From positions 53,181,328-53,245,327 of the forward strand of contig JAVIAB010000051.1 in the NCBI GenBank assembly GCA_032433765.1: a DNA stretch of 64,000 nucleotides. The letters are read 5' to 3'. Shown here in pieces: positions 1 through 10,680 of the stretch (within the stretch, counting starts at the first letter, position 1; each line of letters starts with the position of its first letter). A model generated the notes under the pieces. The model was not told the DNA's origin. It searched no databases and saw only the letters and a program-made list of their open reading frames with translations. This DNA comes from Megaustenia siamemsis (Eukaryota; Mollusca; Gastropoda; Stylommatophora; Ariophantidae). The translations under genes and the position numbers were made by a program.

Positions 1-311
1 GTCACTAACGTGGAATTATGGAAATGTACCGGTGAAATACCAGTGGATAAAGAGATACAGCGAAGACGATGGCGATATAGGACACACACTACGGAAGCCA
101 ACTGAGAGTATTACACAACAGGCCCTTTTTTGGAATTCCCAGGGGAAAAGACAAAGAGGAAGACCAAGGAATTCTTGGAGAAGACAGATCGAAGCAGTGA
201 TGAAGATGATGGGGAAGACATGGAATGATCTTAAAAGAATGGCAAAAAACAGAACGACTTGGAAAGTGTTTGTTGAAGACCTATGCTCCACTGGGAGCTA
301 AAAGGTAGAAG
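1..311 (+). mobile_element. LINE-D 3' end (reverse transcriptase C-terminal tail)
   Basis: An open frame from 32 to 301 encodes the extreme C-terminus of a non-LTR retrotransposon protein: a GKRQRGRPRNSWRRQIE stretch followed by an NRTTW-VFVEDLC ending. This basic GRPR...W pattern is typical of RTE-like LINE C-termini. The stop is followed by a GGTAGAAGAA tail, where homology to a piggyBac-like end begins. The copy is cut by the window edge. A decayed relative lies at 49.79-50.59 kb. Family assignment is from motif memory; the class (non-LTR) is much surer than the clade. Confidence 0.7.
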
Positions 312-409
312 AAATATAAATATGTAGATTGATTCCTAAAACATTGAATAATTTTAGTCTCTGACATCTCTTCCGTTGCATTGATAAAAAGCTTCCGTAC
401 GGAAAGAGT
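312..409 (-). repeat. Terminal fragment of the piggyBac-like element
   Basis: This stretch is an inverted, diverged copy of the first ~100 bp of the element at 1668-3893. It ends in CGTACGGAAAGAG, the same 13-bp terminus, followed by TTCA where an intact copy would show TTAA. The LINE-D tail abuts its inner end, so the LINE probably inserted into or next to an older copy. Confidence 0.65.
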
Positions 410-1663
410 TCAGTGGAAATATGGTTGAAAGGAACTGTCCAACCTGCAAAAAGGTTGTTAAACCATAGACTCACCGTAACAACTGTACAACTTTATTGAT
501 TGCCATAAATTTTCCAACAGAGAAGATTTTTGTGAATATCACCGGGACAAGCTGTATGGAGATGTCAGCAGCCTGGAGCTGGCAAACACTATCTTCAAAA
601 TCATTAATGTGTTAACGTCTAAAAGTGTACACAGATGAAGATTTTTTGAACACATGTAATCCCATGACCACCAGAATAAATTATTCTACCCTTTCTATTA
701 AGGAAGTCATGCTAAAGCAGTATATAAGGGACTAACCTACTGAGAAAGGGAGCTCTATCTTTTGCCCATCCAGCTTCTAGGTTCGCTCCACCGTTAACAG
801 ATACTAGACACAGTGGACCATGTTACCATAAATTTGCTTACAATTTAAAAAAAAAAAACTGGGGCGCCAACATAATATCCCCATATACCACAAATAAAGA
901 GTGTGTGTGTGCGTGCGCGCGCATGTCCTTATTTTTCCCCACCTATTAAGTTAAACATTTTCCCATACAAAATGGTGACACTCTTAATTATTCATTCTGA
1001 ATGCTGCTAAGGTATGTATAAGTGACAGATTTTATGATAGTTTGGTATCTGAGAGAGAACATCTTCACGTCAAAGAGAACAAAATTATAACATTAATAAA
1101 CACTAATTGGGAATAAACAATATTTGTACATGATGTAATAAAAGCAACTATAGTACTGCATAACAAAATAAACTAGATACAAATAAGCTCATGAATATAA
1201 CAAGAGACATAGAAGCAAACAAAATATATACAATGTATGGCAGAACAAAAAATGTACCAAACGATTGATTTTAAAAATCAAACTAATGTTTTCTTCAGAC
1301 TTGACAATAAACAACACTAACAGTATGTTATTAAGTATGGGTATTAAACTTGAAATGTAATTATCGGTATACAACTCAAATCCAATGAACAATAGTTTAC
1401 AAAATAGTTAACAACACAACTTTGTAGAATAATTCTTGACATGGCACATCATAGGCTCAAAGGAGCCCATCACCAAATGTCAGAAACCACCCTAGTATCA
1501 GCAGCACTTTAAAACTGTTACTGTAGATTACACCCTACCACAGAGCGTGAGTAATCTCTTGTCAATCCTTAATGTCACCAACTTTACAGCTTTTGTTTTC
1601 TTACTTTAGTTTTACTTCATATTTACTAATATATCATGGTTAAGCATAAAGTCAGTACTTTAT
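410..1663. other. Non-coding AT-rich stretch with a GT/GC microsatellite
   Basis: No supportable gene. A short alternating GT/GC run (about 901-922) may adopt non-B structure. Open frames here are short, AT-driven and lack family features. Confidence 0.5.
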
Positions 1664-2545
1664 TTAACTCTTTCCGTACGGAAGCTTTTTATCAACGCAA
1701 CAGAAGCGATTTCAGAGACAAAATTTTTGACGGACCTTATGGTTTTAAAACATCAATCTACATGCTTTATATTTATCTAACACATAACATATTATATATG
1801 GATTTTTAAACACTACAGGCCGTCTCTAAGATGGCGGATCTAGTCCACATTCTCTCAATCGCTGCAGAAAGTGCATTCGATGTCTGATTAATTTCGGTTC
1901 TAATTTGTACTCCTATGCATTAAAATCAAGATGATGATCTACTTATTACATCTGTGCCGATAAAACAATGTCGTATGCCGGCAATATTTCATTTTCGACA
2001 AATCAAGTGTTGTGAATGCGACCTTCCATCATCTAGGCTTGTTCTGCGCTTTATGTCACATTGGTGCTGTTCATGACCGTTGATGGATTTGCTTGACGCA
2101 AGTTATTTATATGTTTTCATTAAATGTGAACTGCTTCGTCCGCTGCAGTTTTATCTCTTTAGGGAATTTGCACAGTGCTCTGTTCGTCGTAGGCTACATT
2201 CACTAGAGTAATCAAGAATTTAAAGGGCGCGTCATTGTTATGTGTATCAAGTCATCGTAATGGCCCATCGTAAATCCCTAGACCGACCGTACTCTAATCT
2301 TACAGTCTGTTGTTTGATGTGCGACAGGGATATTCTGACGACTAACTGTGTGTTTATATGTTCGAAATTGGAGTCAACAATGATGGCCTAACATCATCAA
2401 GCACTATACATTTTTAAAGAAATATGACGATCATTACTTTCGGGAGGACGTGAACTTCTGGTATATGGTGGATAGGCGGCAGGAACCATTGCAGGCTATG
2501 CATCAAAGGTGTTCCTTGTTGCAGTTTCCTCATATTCCAAGTCCA

Positions 2546-2880
2546 TGGGGGACTGGTTGGTCTCGAGGCAAGACGCCGGCCTCGAGATAGAGAGGTTGTG
2601 GGTTCAAATCTCGGTTATACTGGTTGGGATTTTTATTTATGATTTCTCTCTGCGACAACCACCCCTGGTCTCAGCAGCGAGGCCCGGCTTGAAACATCAG
2701 TTACTCATGGACGGAAAAAACATGAGTACCACCGAAGTCGGAGTTATCTGCCTGTGTGGCGAGGGACCCCAGTGCACGCGGCTGCCAGGGAAAAATGGAT
2801 TAACACACAAAACTCAGTTCCTAGTCTCTAGGGACTTCGTCAGAGATGAAAGCTGGCGAACGCAACAACAACATATGGAG
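2546..2880 (+). mobile_element. tRNA-derived SINE (family S)
   Basis: The head has a tRNA-like A box (TGGTTGGTCTCGAGG) and B box (GGTTCAAATCTC), followed by a shared body ending in GCTGGCGAACG and a CAA-rich tail. A close copy lies at 57612-57935 and a split copy at 54937-56066. The long open frame across it (2509-2886) is only the translation of the SINE. It sits inside the piggyBac-like element and is therefore younger than it. Confidence 0.8.
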
Positions 2881-3199
2881 TTTTAGATAATTGAACAAGG
2901 AATCAGATTCCACCAATGCCAAGATGATACAAGACATGTAAATAGAAAAATTGGATATAAACGACCAACAAAAAAAAAAAATTGAAACATCAAATTCAAA
3001 CCACAATTGACAACTTACCATCATATAGATCTGGTCATAGTAATCCAATATGAATTATTTTGTGAAAAAAAACATAGCAATATGTCTCTAAGCAGCCATG
3101 AAAGTTTTGTTGATGTAGCATAACAATAACTGATATTCTGTCATCCACAATCACAACAAGTGACAAAAATGAAATTTCAACTTTTTTGGGGAAAAAAAT

Positions 3200-3340
3200 T
3201 ATCATGTACACAATATTGACACTTTTGTTTGACTACACACACAAAAAAATCACTATATACACAATATTGACACTTTTGTTTGACTACACACACAAAAAAA
3301 TCACTATATACACAATATTGACACTTTTTTTTCAATTACA
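3200..3340. repeat. 51-bp tandem repeat, about 2.6 units
   Basis: The motif ACAATATTGACAC recurs at 3210, 3261 and 3312, a period of 51 bp, with nearly identical flanking sequence. It lies within the piggyBac-like element, downstream of its residual ORF. Confidence 0.85.
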
Positions 3341-3359
3341 CAAAAAACACTTTCACAAT

Positions 3360-3575
3360 TTATTCTCCATGAAATGCCTTGAGGCATGCATTTGGATGAA
3401 GATGTGGTTTAATTTCGCATCCTGTACAGAAAAAAATGCGCCTGTGCACGCTTTGTGCTAAAAAATCGATATCTGGATCACTGTCATTACTATTGTTATC
3501 AAAACTTACAGTGTCTGAACTATCATCGGAATCATCAAGAAAAATTAATTGACAAGCTTCTTCAGCCGCCATCAA
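3360..3575 (-). pseudogene. Residual piggyBac-type transposase, N-terminus joined to C-terminus
   Basis: The 71-residue ORF starts MMAAEEA, runs through an acidic Asp/Ser segment (about residues 15-36) and ends with a Cys/His cluster containing CTGC, HPNAC and FHG. An acidic N-terminus and a Cys-rich C-terminus are the two ends of piggyBac transposases; the several-hundred-residue DDD catalytic core that should separate them is absent. I infer an internal-deletion derivative. It could instead be a domesticated or purely decayed fragment; nothing suggests transposase activity. Confidence 0.5.
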
Positions 3576-3897
3576 CTAACTTGTAGCATTACAATCACTG
3601 CTACTGGAAGCCATTTCGATCAGCTGATTTTTGTTTACACTTTTTTTTACGATAAACACTAATTCCAAATGAAAAAAATCACACGTTAGAGTACGTCTTT
3701 CAACTTGAACCTCGTGGGGAAGAAGGAAGGAACTCTCTGGTGAGGGAATCTATATAAAATAGGCAATCTAAAATATAGAAATACAGTTTGTTGACGGTTT
3801 ACACGAAACAACCTGATCGTGGCGCACTATGCGGCTGAACGTATGCCACCGAAATGGATTTGGCGCACCATACGGTGGAACGTACGGAAAGAGTTAA

Positions 3898-5234
3898 GTA
3901 ATACTGACTTTAAACTAAGTTATCACAAAAATGCAATGTAAACCAGTCATCAAAGTTATTTGTACAGCAAAAAATACATAATTATGTAATATAATTATAT
4001 AGATAATAACTCTAGATATTAACAATTTATGAATTATAAAATGGAAAAAAATACCTTTCAAGTTCATTAAATATGCATGACAAATCATAAGTTTCATACT
4101 AATTCAAACAACAATGGAATTCACTTTTAAATAAAATAATCCCATTTACTGCATCAATATTTGATAACCAATACTCATTAATTTTTTTGAATTATGATAT
4201 TGTTTATCACAAAAACTTAAAAAAAAACAAAAAACTGCAGAATAAATCAGCCAATAACTACCCACAAGAATTTTGGTTTTAAAGCTTTATTCTGAATGCT
4301 GCTGACTTATACTTTTTTGTTTAAATAGTGGATTATTAACGTTGTGTTAAAATGATTTTAAACAATTTTACTTTTACTAATTTTCTTTGTTGAATCTTTC
4401 AAGGTTATTCTTAAAACCAACAAATTATAAAATGGGATGAAGGAATAGCACTGTTATTTTTGTACAAATTTACATTTGAAAAAATAATGCGAAATCATTA
4501 AAAAAAAAAAAAAAAGGATAAAATGAGATGCCTTAGAATTTATTACAAAAAAACAGGTGCTAGTTAAGCTTTTACAAAAATGGTTAATACTTAAGTAGAA
4601 ACAAGACATTTAGCATTCAATCCACAGTTAGAAATGTATAATTGATTTTGCAAAGCATTTGATGCATTGGTAAAAAAGAAATGAAATGTCTGCACAGCTT
4701 TTTGTTCAAGATCTGTAAAGATAGAAAAGACCTACAAACATAATGGGACTCAATACCCAAAACAGTTAAATCTAAGAAGCAAATCCCTGAATGTAAAAAT
4801 GGGGAACTGGCACAAATAAATGAACTGACATATGTAAAATGCTTAGTAAAATAAAATAGTGAAGACAGCAAAGATATAAGCAGTGGGAAGAACAAATTAG
4901 CTTCTGTCAATAAGAGCTGCCTTCATAAGAGAGTCCGGAATCCTAGTCTGAATGAGCCATGATCGCAGAAGTACTGATAATGATAAATTAAACGTAGTTT
5001 TTAAAAAAAATTAATGTAAAATTACTATTACAGAGAATCATAAAAACAAAGATTAATATAATCATTCAGCGTCCACTGTGAAACCCAAAGTTCAAACGTG
5101 CTCTCCAGTCGACTCAGCTGAAAGAAAATAGGTACTTTGTCTCTGGTTAAGAGAAAAGAAAAATCTGGGGAGCAGAACTGAGTTATTTTCTCCAAATAAT
5201 AGCCCAAAGAGAAGTGGAGGTGCTACACCCAAGG
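3898..5234. other. Non-coding AT-rich stretch
   Basis: No gene, RNA or element boundary could be supported. Poly-A runs and short AT-rich frames only. Confidence 0.5.
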
Positions 5235-5560
5235 CAGTAAAACTGTAGAACACTTTTACCTTCAATTAATGTTAGTCTGTTAACGATTAAACCAAATGAT
5301 GATACAAAGTGGAGTATAAGAGAGTTTAATGTAACGCTATAAATCACTTTTATCTTTAATTAAAATATCTGATTTAACAACTAAAACAAAAGATACAAAG
5401 TGGAACATAAGGAAGTTATGTAATGCTGTAGGATACTTTTACATTTAATTAAAGCATCTGGTTTAATAACTCAACCAAAGGATGATAGAACGTAGGATAT
5501 AAGGAAATTAATGAAATGCTGTGGGATATTTCTATTTTTAATTAATGCTTATAGTTTAAT
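5235..5560. repeat. 91-bp minisatellite, about 3.6 diverged units
   Basis: Units begin near 5246, 5337, 5428 and 5520. Each contains a CACTTTTA...TTTAATTAA core and a later ACAAAGTGGA-like segment with TATAAGGAA. Units differ by scattered substitutions, so the array is old. Confidence 0.8.
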
Positions 5561-5695
5561 GACAGAAAAAAAAAAATCACTACATATATTTATTTAAAAC
5601 ATCAAATGGTATGTACATATAGCTTCATCACAAACAAAATATGAGACAAGGGTGTGCAATATTTTCATTTTTATGCAATTTGTACATTTACTTAA

Positions 5696-6008
5696 CCCTA
5701 AATTACGATAACATATTAAAAATTACCGCATAAAAATACAATTTCTTTAAAATTTGACAGTTTACTGGTGGCCGTATAGACAATATAACATATTCAGTAC
5801 ATGCAGTCAAATCTCATGTCCTAAATTAACCTGAGCCAGGAAATCAGAGTCCAGGTATCACTTCCATTTTAAACAAACAGCTGCGTGTCAAAAATTCCAG
5901 GAAAGTACTATATATGTTTAGAGCTCCTAATGTTACTATTAAATGATGGTAATTTTTACTATGGTATCATATAAGGAAGAATCTGCATATATGTATCGTA
6001 ATCTAGGG
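5696..6008. mobile_element. TTAA-flanked MITE, copy 1 (313 bp)
   Basis: The ends are CCCTAAATTACGATA at the left and, on the opposite strand at the right, CCCTAGATTACGATA. TTAA lies at 5692-5695 and 6009-6012. Both termini continue into a TAAAAATTACC block, giving diverged inverted repeats of roughly 35 bp or more. There is no coding capacity. TTAA duplications and CCCT ends point to piggyBac-type mobilisation. Confidence 0.75.
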
Positions 6009-6330
6009 TTAATGTCATTAACATATAGCATAAAGGAATATATCATTACAGAACAATAACACCCTTTTTCAAAAAAGAAAAAAGTGTGAAAAGTGTTAGT
6101 TGACTATGATACAGCAAATGGAAATAATCGTCCTTCTATTATCCTCACACAGTACTAGCAGCGTACATTATTATACATCCCTGTTCTGGGCAAGCTCAGT
6201 AACAAAGTAAATATCTGTTGTCCTTGCCTCTCTTATCAGTGTTCTTCTTAAGTGCATCTCAAAGTTAGCTTATACATCTTTTCCTGTTGCTTCCCAGTTG
6301 AGTGATGGCTTTGCAATAAGTAAATGCAAT

Positions 6331-6542
6331 CAATCTATCTATCTATTGTCCTTTCGAGCCGAAGACGGCACATAGGGCAGAACCACAATCTCAAAAACAG
6401 AAACCTTGCGTGCCAAAGTGGCACATATTGCAGTGATCACTGCTCTAAAATATATGGTGCTGTTTCCATAACAATACTTTTTACAATGACAGCTTGTCAA
6501 GCCATCGATCAACCTCCTTAGTCGCCTCTTACGACATGCCTG
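6331..6542 (-). mobile_element. SINE with LINE-A-like TAGA tail and conserved core
   Basis: Read on the minus strand it begins CATGTCGTAAGAGGCGACTA and ends GGCTCGAAAGGACAATAGAT plus TAGA repeats. A 9-bp target duplication, AAATGCAAT, flanks it at 6322-6330 and 6543-6551. The tail resembles that of LINE-A, suggesting the LINE machinery mobilised it. From memory the leading motif resembles a conserved invertebrate SINE core domain (possibly Nin-DC). The copy appears 5'-truncated. Confidence 0.7.
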
Positions 6543-6792
6543 AAATGCAATGCCTCAGTTTAAATATCAATATGCAGAATTAATCAGAACCATTAAATTG
6601 CTCAAAAGTTATTCAACATACAGAAAAAAAACAAAAACTTGCAGATCTAGAGAATTAAAAAGCAAAAAAAAAAAAAGGTCAGAATTTTCTACAAATAAGG
6701 TTTGTGACTTAATACTTTTGGTTATTGATTCAGCTGTAACTGTTTGTTTAATGAATCTCAAAAAGATATAACTATAATCCTTCTATTCTTAA

Positions 6793-7369
6793 CCCTTAAT
6801 CACGATACAGTTACGATACTGTTGTAAAAATTACTACCACTTAAATGTAACATTAGGTGCTCTAGAAGAGGTAATTCTCTAAACTCGCGACACATTCCTG
6901 TGTGTTCACACTAGGCAAAATACGGGAACTAAAAATTCCAATCTCAGGTTGATTTATAACCTGAGTTTCACCTCATGGACCGGATGTGTTACAAAGTCTA
7001 TCTGCACAGTCACTGTAGGTCTGTTAGGTGACATCATAATGTTATTCGCTGTGTTACCTGAGTCACAAAGGGTTGTTTGATATCTGCCATTGATTAAGGA
7101 AATTCCCTTGGTTACAGCGAAGAGGGGGGGCCCGGCCCACGACCAATTACTTGAAAATTGGCTGGTTTTTTTTTTTTTTAATTAAATGATGTTTCTCATG
7201 ATCTCAAAAAAAAATTCCAACAGCAATGGAAACAAATTAAACACCCTGGAGTCAACGGAAGATACAGGTTACATGGAGGGAGGTAATATTTTAACACGGA
7301 CAAATGTCACATTTGGAGGAATCTGTGTTTGTTTTGTGGTAAATTTTACTACGGTATCATAATTTAGGG
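6793..7369. mobile_element. TTAA-flanked MITE, copy 2 (577 bp)
   Basis: TTAA lies at 6789-6792 and 7370-7373. The left end reads CCCTTAATCACGATAC and the right end, on the other strand, CCCTAAATTATGATACC. Both lead into TAAAAATTAC-type sequence as in the copy at 5696-6008. It is longer than copy 1 because of unrelated interior sequence. No coding capacity. Confidence 0.7.
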
Positions 7370-7373
7370 TTAA

Positions 7374-8009
7374 AGTTAATATTTATTGAAGTAGCCCCAA
7401 TTTGTAACACCGCAGAATGCGGATTACCTACCTTAACTAATTTAGTTCAAATGCAGCAAAGTGGAACCAGACACAAATAAATTTCCTGAATTAGAAACCC
7501 ACAAACACTGATTCTACGACTTATTCAGTTTTTCTGCAGTCATGTCTAAAGTGAAGTATCCTGACATGGTGTGCAATGTTGAATTTAGCAAACAAGCATA
7601 TATAATTGTTACGTGGAATGGTAACAACGTTATGTCTAAAATGGGCATTCACTATGTTCAGCTGAGAAATAATAAACAGATTGTAAAGATAAAAAAAAAT
7701 AAATAAAGAATAACAAAAGTTCAGCAAATTAAAAATACCATGTTACTGATACCAGCTGAAAAGGCACATTATAAAAACAGTGACAATCTAAATGTCTTAT
7801 AGCACACAGCTCGTTTTAATCTCAATGTAGTATCTATAATCCTAAATATATTACAGAAATGTATAGGTGATGAATCACCTGATTTCTAAAATTGATATTT
7901 TGTAACAATAATTCTATTTTATGGCATCATCACTTGGTACCATAGAAGAAAGGTAACGGTAAAGTAAGTAAGTAAAGTAAAGAGTCCAGTCACTTTTCGC
8001 GGCGTATAG
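7374..8009. other. Non-coding stretch
   Basis: No gene or element could be supported; AT-rich throughout. Confidence 0.45.
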
Positions 8010-8490
8010 GAAGTATGGTGTTAGTGACCACAATTTTTATAGAACTTCGGCACATGATTTTTGGGGTAATGTGGACAGTATTATGCCCGCACTGCTTTAC
8101 TTTCCCAGAAAAGAATCCGGTACCCATTTAAGTTTGGGTGAACACAGAAGCCGTCAATCAGGATCAATTCCGACCTGTAAAGGGGTAAAGTACGAGACTT
8201 GAATCGGCATCTCAGCACGCAAGTTTTGAATCATATGTGCTCGGCCGTCTATCCAGAAGTGTTAGGAGACTTCTGGATAGTGTTGCTTCAAGCATCAAAA
8301 CTTACGATGCAAGGCGGCATTCCTCACCTTCCCAGAATACTACCCTGGTACCCATTTCTGCCAGCGGCTGGGTCGACTACGGGGGTATTTTTTTTCAACT
8401 ACGAGTATAATTCACAATGCTTTCAGTGGGAATCATACATGGGTTGTCCATACAGCGGTGGCCCAGTCGGGTGAAAAACTAGGCTACCGA
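8010..8490. repeat. Dispersed repeat X, copy 1
   Basis: It shares long similarity with 56545-57120: TAAAGTACGAGACTTG, then GAGACTTCTGGATAGT, then CCAGCGGCTGGGTCGAC in the same order and orientation. No protein is conserved between copies. The second copy carries a tRNA-like segment, so X is probably a SINE-related repeat. Confidence 0.7.
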
Positions 8491-8744
8491 GGCCCCCAAA
8501 CCATATAAAAAGTTATATACAAGTTAAATATTTATCAAATTTAAATAAACAAGAACTAAAATATCAATAGCAAACAACTGTCTACCTTAGGGTACCAGCA
8601 ATTTCATGTCATTAAATCTTATTTGTGTAATTCATATGTAAATTTGAATTATGTACACATAAATAATTCCAAACATACAATTTAATTCTGTTCAGACACG
8701 TATATATAACACTAAATGACAGATTACATCATTATGTATCACCC

Positions 8745-8990
8745 GAAGGGGGACTGGGTGGTCTAGAGACAAGATGTCAGTTCCTGGACAGGAATGTCCC
8801 AGGTTTTAATTCAGCCAATGGGGGTGGGATTTTTCTCTTTGAATCTGTGGTCACTGTGTGAGTTTACGCTCCCCTGGTCACTAGTTAGTGAAACCCGATG
8901 TCTAGCCCTCTTAGATAATGGCCCAAAACAGGAGGCACTATGTGCAGCTAAGAACCCTTAGCAATTAAAAGTTAAGACTTTAAGATGGAA
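8745..8990 (+). mobile_element. tRNA-related SINE, second family
   Basis: It starts GGGGGACTGGGTGGTCTAGA, a tRNA A-box-like head similar to family S, followed by a decayed B-box region and a different body. The 3' part (ACCCGATGTCTAGCCCT ... CAATTAAAAGTTAAGACTTT) recurs in diverged form at 21262-21365. Confidence 0.55.
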
Positions 8991-9902
8991 TGGTGTTAAT
9001 GTAGACAAGCATTCTCATATCTGCTCAGCCCACGTCCCAACAAAGTGTTCATCATGATCATTCAGACTGTTCTAGTGAACATGTTCGTATTGAGAAAAAG
9101 GTATGGAACCCATGATTCCAGATCGCTATAAAGACTGTCACTACCAGCACAATATCCAAGCACCTGTGCCTAATCCGTGTAGACTTCATGATCAGTGAGC
9201 ATGCCCCAAAAATTGCTGTGATGCATTTGCAGTCAAATACAGATCACACATCCCATCCCACGGCAAAGCTAGGGTTTAGCTCTTCAATCAAAGGCCAGTT
9301 GCCTGCAGCACTATATGCACGCTGGTCCCACAACCAACTTGTCTATGTGGTCAGGTGAATGTGACTGGCCCAAAGCTACCTCCATAAAAGTAAAGAGTAG
9401 ATTAAAATCGGTCACTGACTGGGAAAAAATTAACAAAATTATAAATCCATCAATGAAGAAGACGATTAGGTTGGGTCAAAAGGCGCAGGCCTTGCCATAA
9501 ACTAGTGATACAAGGCATCCACGGCCACTTAATGGACACCGAAACAGAAGCAGTAACCAACAGTTTGTACACTACCATCAATATCACTGATATGCTGATT
9601 TTTTTATTTTTACGCCAGTTGTATTTTTTCTGCAGCAAACAGATACATTTCATATTAACAGAAAATAATCATCTCATTTCTAAACTGACAACTAAAAATA
9701 TTTCACAACATTAACGGAGTGTGTCTGTTGTAATCCTTCTTTGTAACTATTCAATTCTCAAAATAAGTTGGACACTGCCTCTCATCTTTGGTATTAATAA
9801 ACCATTAACCATGAGTAGTGGATACCGGTGCCTACGTCATTCAAGGGGACTTCCTCGTGTATTGTCACACTCGACAGGAAAAGTAGGGAATAGAACCTGG
9901 TT
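8991..9902. other. Non-coding stretch, probably old repeat remnants
   Basis: Several short open frames exist but none shows family features. The distal end leads into the LINE-F RNase H fragment. Confidence 0.4.
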
Positions 9903-10640
9903 GTGGTTAATGCTGAGGTGAACGGTCTCATCTGCGATAACACCGATGAGAAAGATGTAGTCATCTATACAGACGGATCTGTAATACGACACCAAAGAAG
10001 TGCATGGGCATTTACAGCACGCTCGGCAGGCAGAATAGTCAAGGAAGACTGGTGCATACGTCATGACCACGAGTATCATAACAATGGAGGCGATGTCAGT
10101 GACCAAGGCATTCAAATGGTTAGTCACAAGACAACACCTGCGCCTGTATACTGAGTGATTCGATGAGCATGATTAAAAAAAGTGGAGGCAGGCTCTGTAC
10201 GCATGCAATGCAATGGGTAGAGTCGTTGCAGAAATCTAAAATACGTAAGGTCACCTTTGTCTATGTCCCTGGACATGCGGGCGTACGGGGAAATGAAAGA
10301 GTGGACAGGTTGGCTAGCTGTGCTGTCGTTGAGGACGGGCAACCAATGGATCGGCCGGACATCATCAATGCCCTCCGAGATGTGGGAAAAGCACAGGACT
10401 TCAACAAACACAGATCCACATCACTTCTTCGGATGATGGAAATGGGAATTAAGATGAGTACAGCCAGAAATGAGAAACTTAGTGGCCATGTAAGAAGACT
10501 TATCAATCAACATAGAACTGGAGTCGTCAGTCGCTGGACACTGAGGGAATTGCTGAGGAGGGGATCTGAGCACCTATGGATATGTTCGGAGTCCAATGTT
10601 GATGACCCGCAAATAACTCAATAATAACCACAGGAGTCAT
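9903..10640 (+). mobile_element. LINE-F 3' end with RNase H domain (decayed)
   Basis: Two frames cover an RNase H domain. The first (9903-10154) holds VVIYTDGSV, the first catalytic Asp. The second (10163-10624) holds SMIKKSGG, FVYVPGHAGVRGNERVDRLA with the conserved His and Asp, and a C-terminal tail ending in ICSESNVDDPQITQ. The frame change near 10154-10163 and the missing central helix mark it as broken. A minus-strand relative lies at 52740-53340. It ends some 40-57 bp from the stop codon of the SET gene on the opposite strand. Confidence 0.75.
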
Positions 10641-10680
10641 TTATGACACAGTAGAATGTTTAATTTTTACATAGTTTAGT

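Larger units (their letters stand above)
1668..3893 (-). mobile_element. piggyBac-like derivative element with TTAA target duplications
   Basis: The element is bounded by CTCTTTCCGTACG at 1668 and its exact reverse complement at the 3893 end. It is flanked by TTAA at 1664-1667 and 3894-3897. A 13-bp terminal inverted repeat plus a TTAA duplication is the signature of the piggyBac superfamily. Inside are a short transposase-like ORF on the minus strand (3360-3575), a 51-bp tandem repeat (3200-3340) and a SINE insertion (2546-2880). The transposase core is missing, so it is non-autonomous. Part of the interior (about 1840-2540) is also found at 21.9-22.67 kb. Confidence 0.75.

Noticed and set aside
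2550..2625. tRNA gene
   Set aside because: A and B boxes are present, but the sequence does not fold as a complete tRNA and is the head of a multi-copy SINE.
2509..2886. 125-residue plus-strand open frame
   Set aside because: It is the translation of a tRNA-derived SINE; the same sequence recurs at 57612 without keeping the frame.
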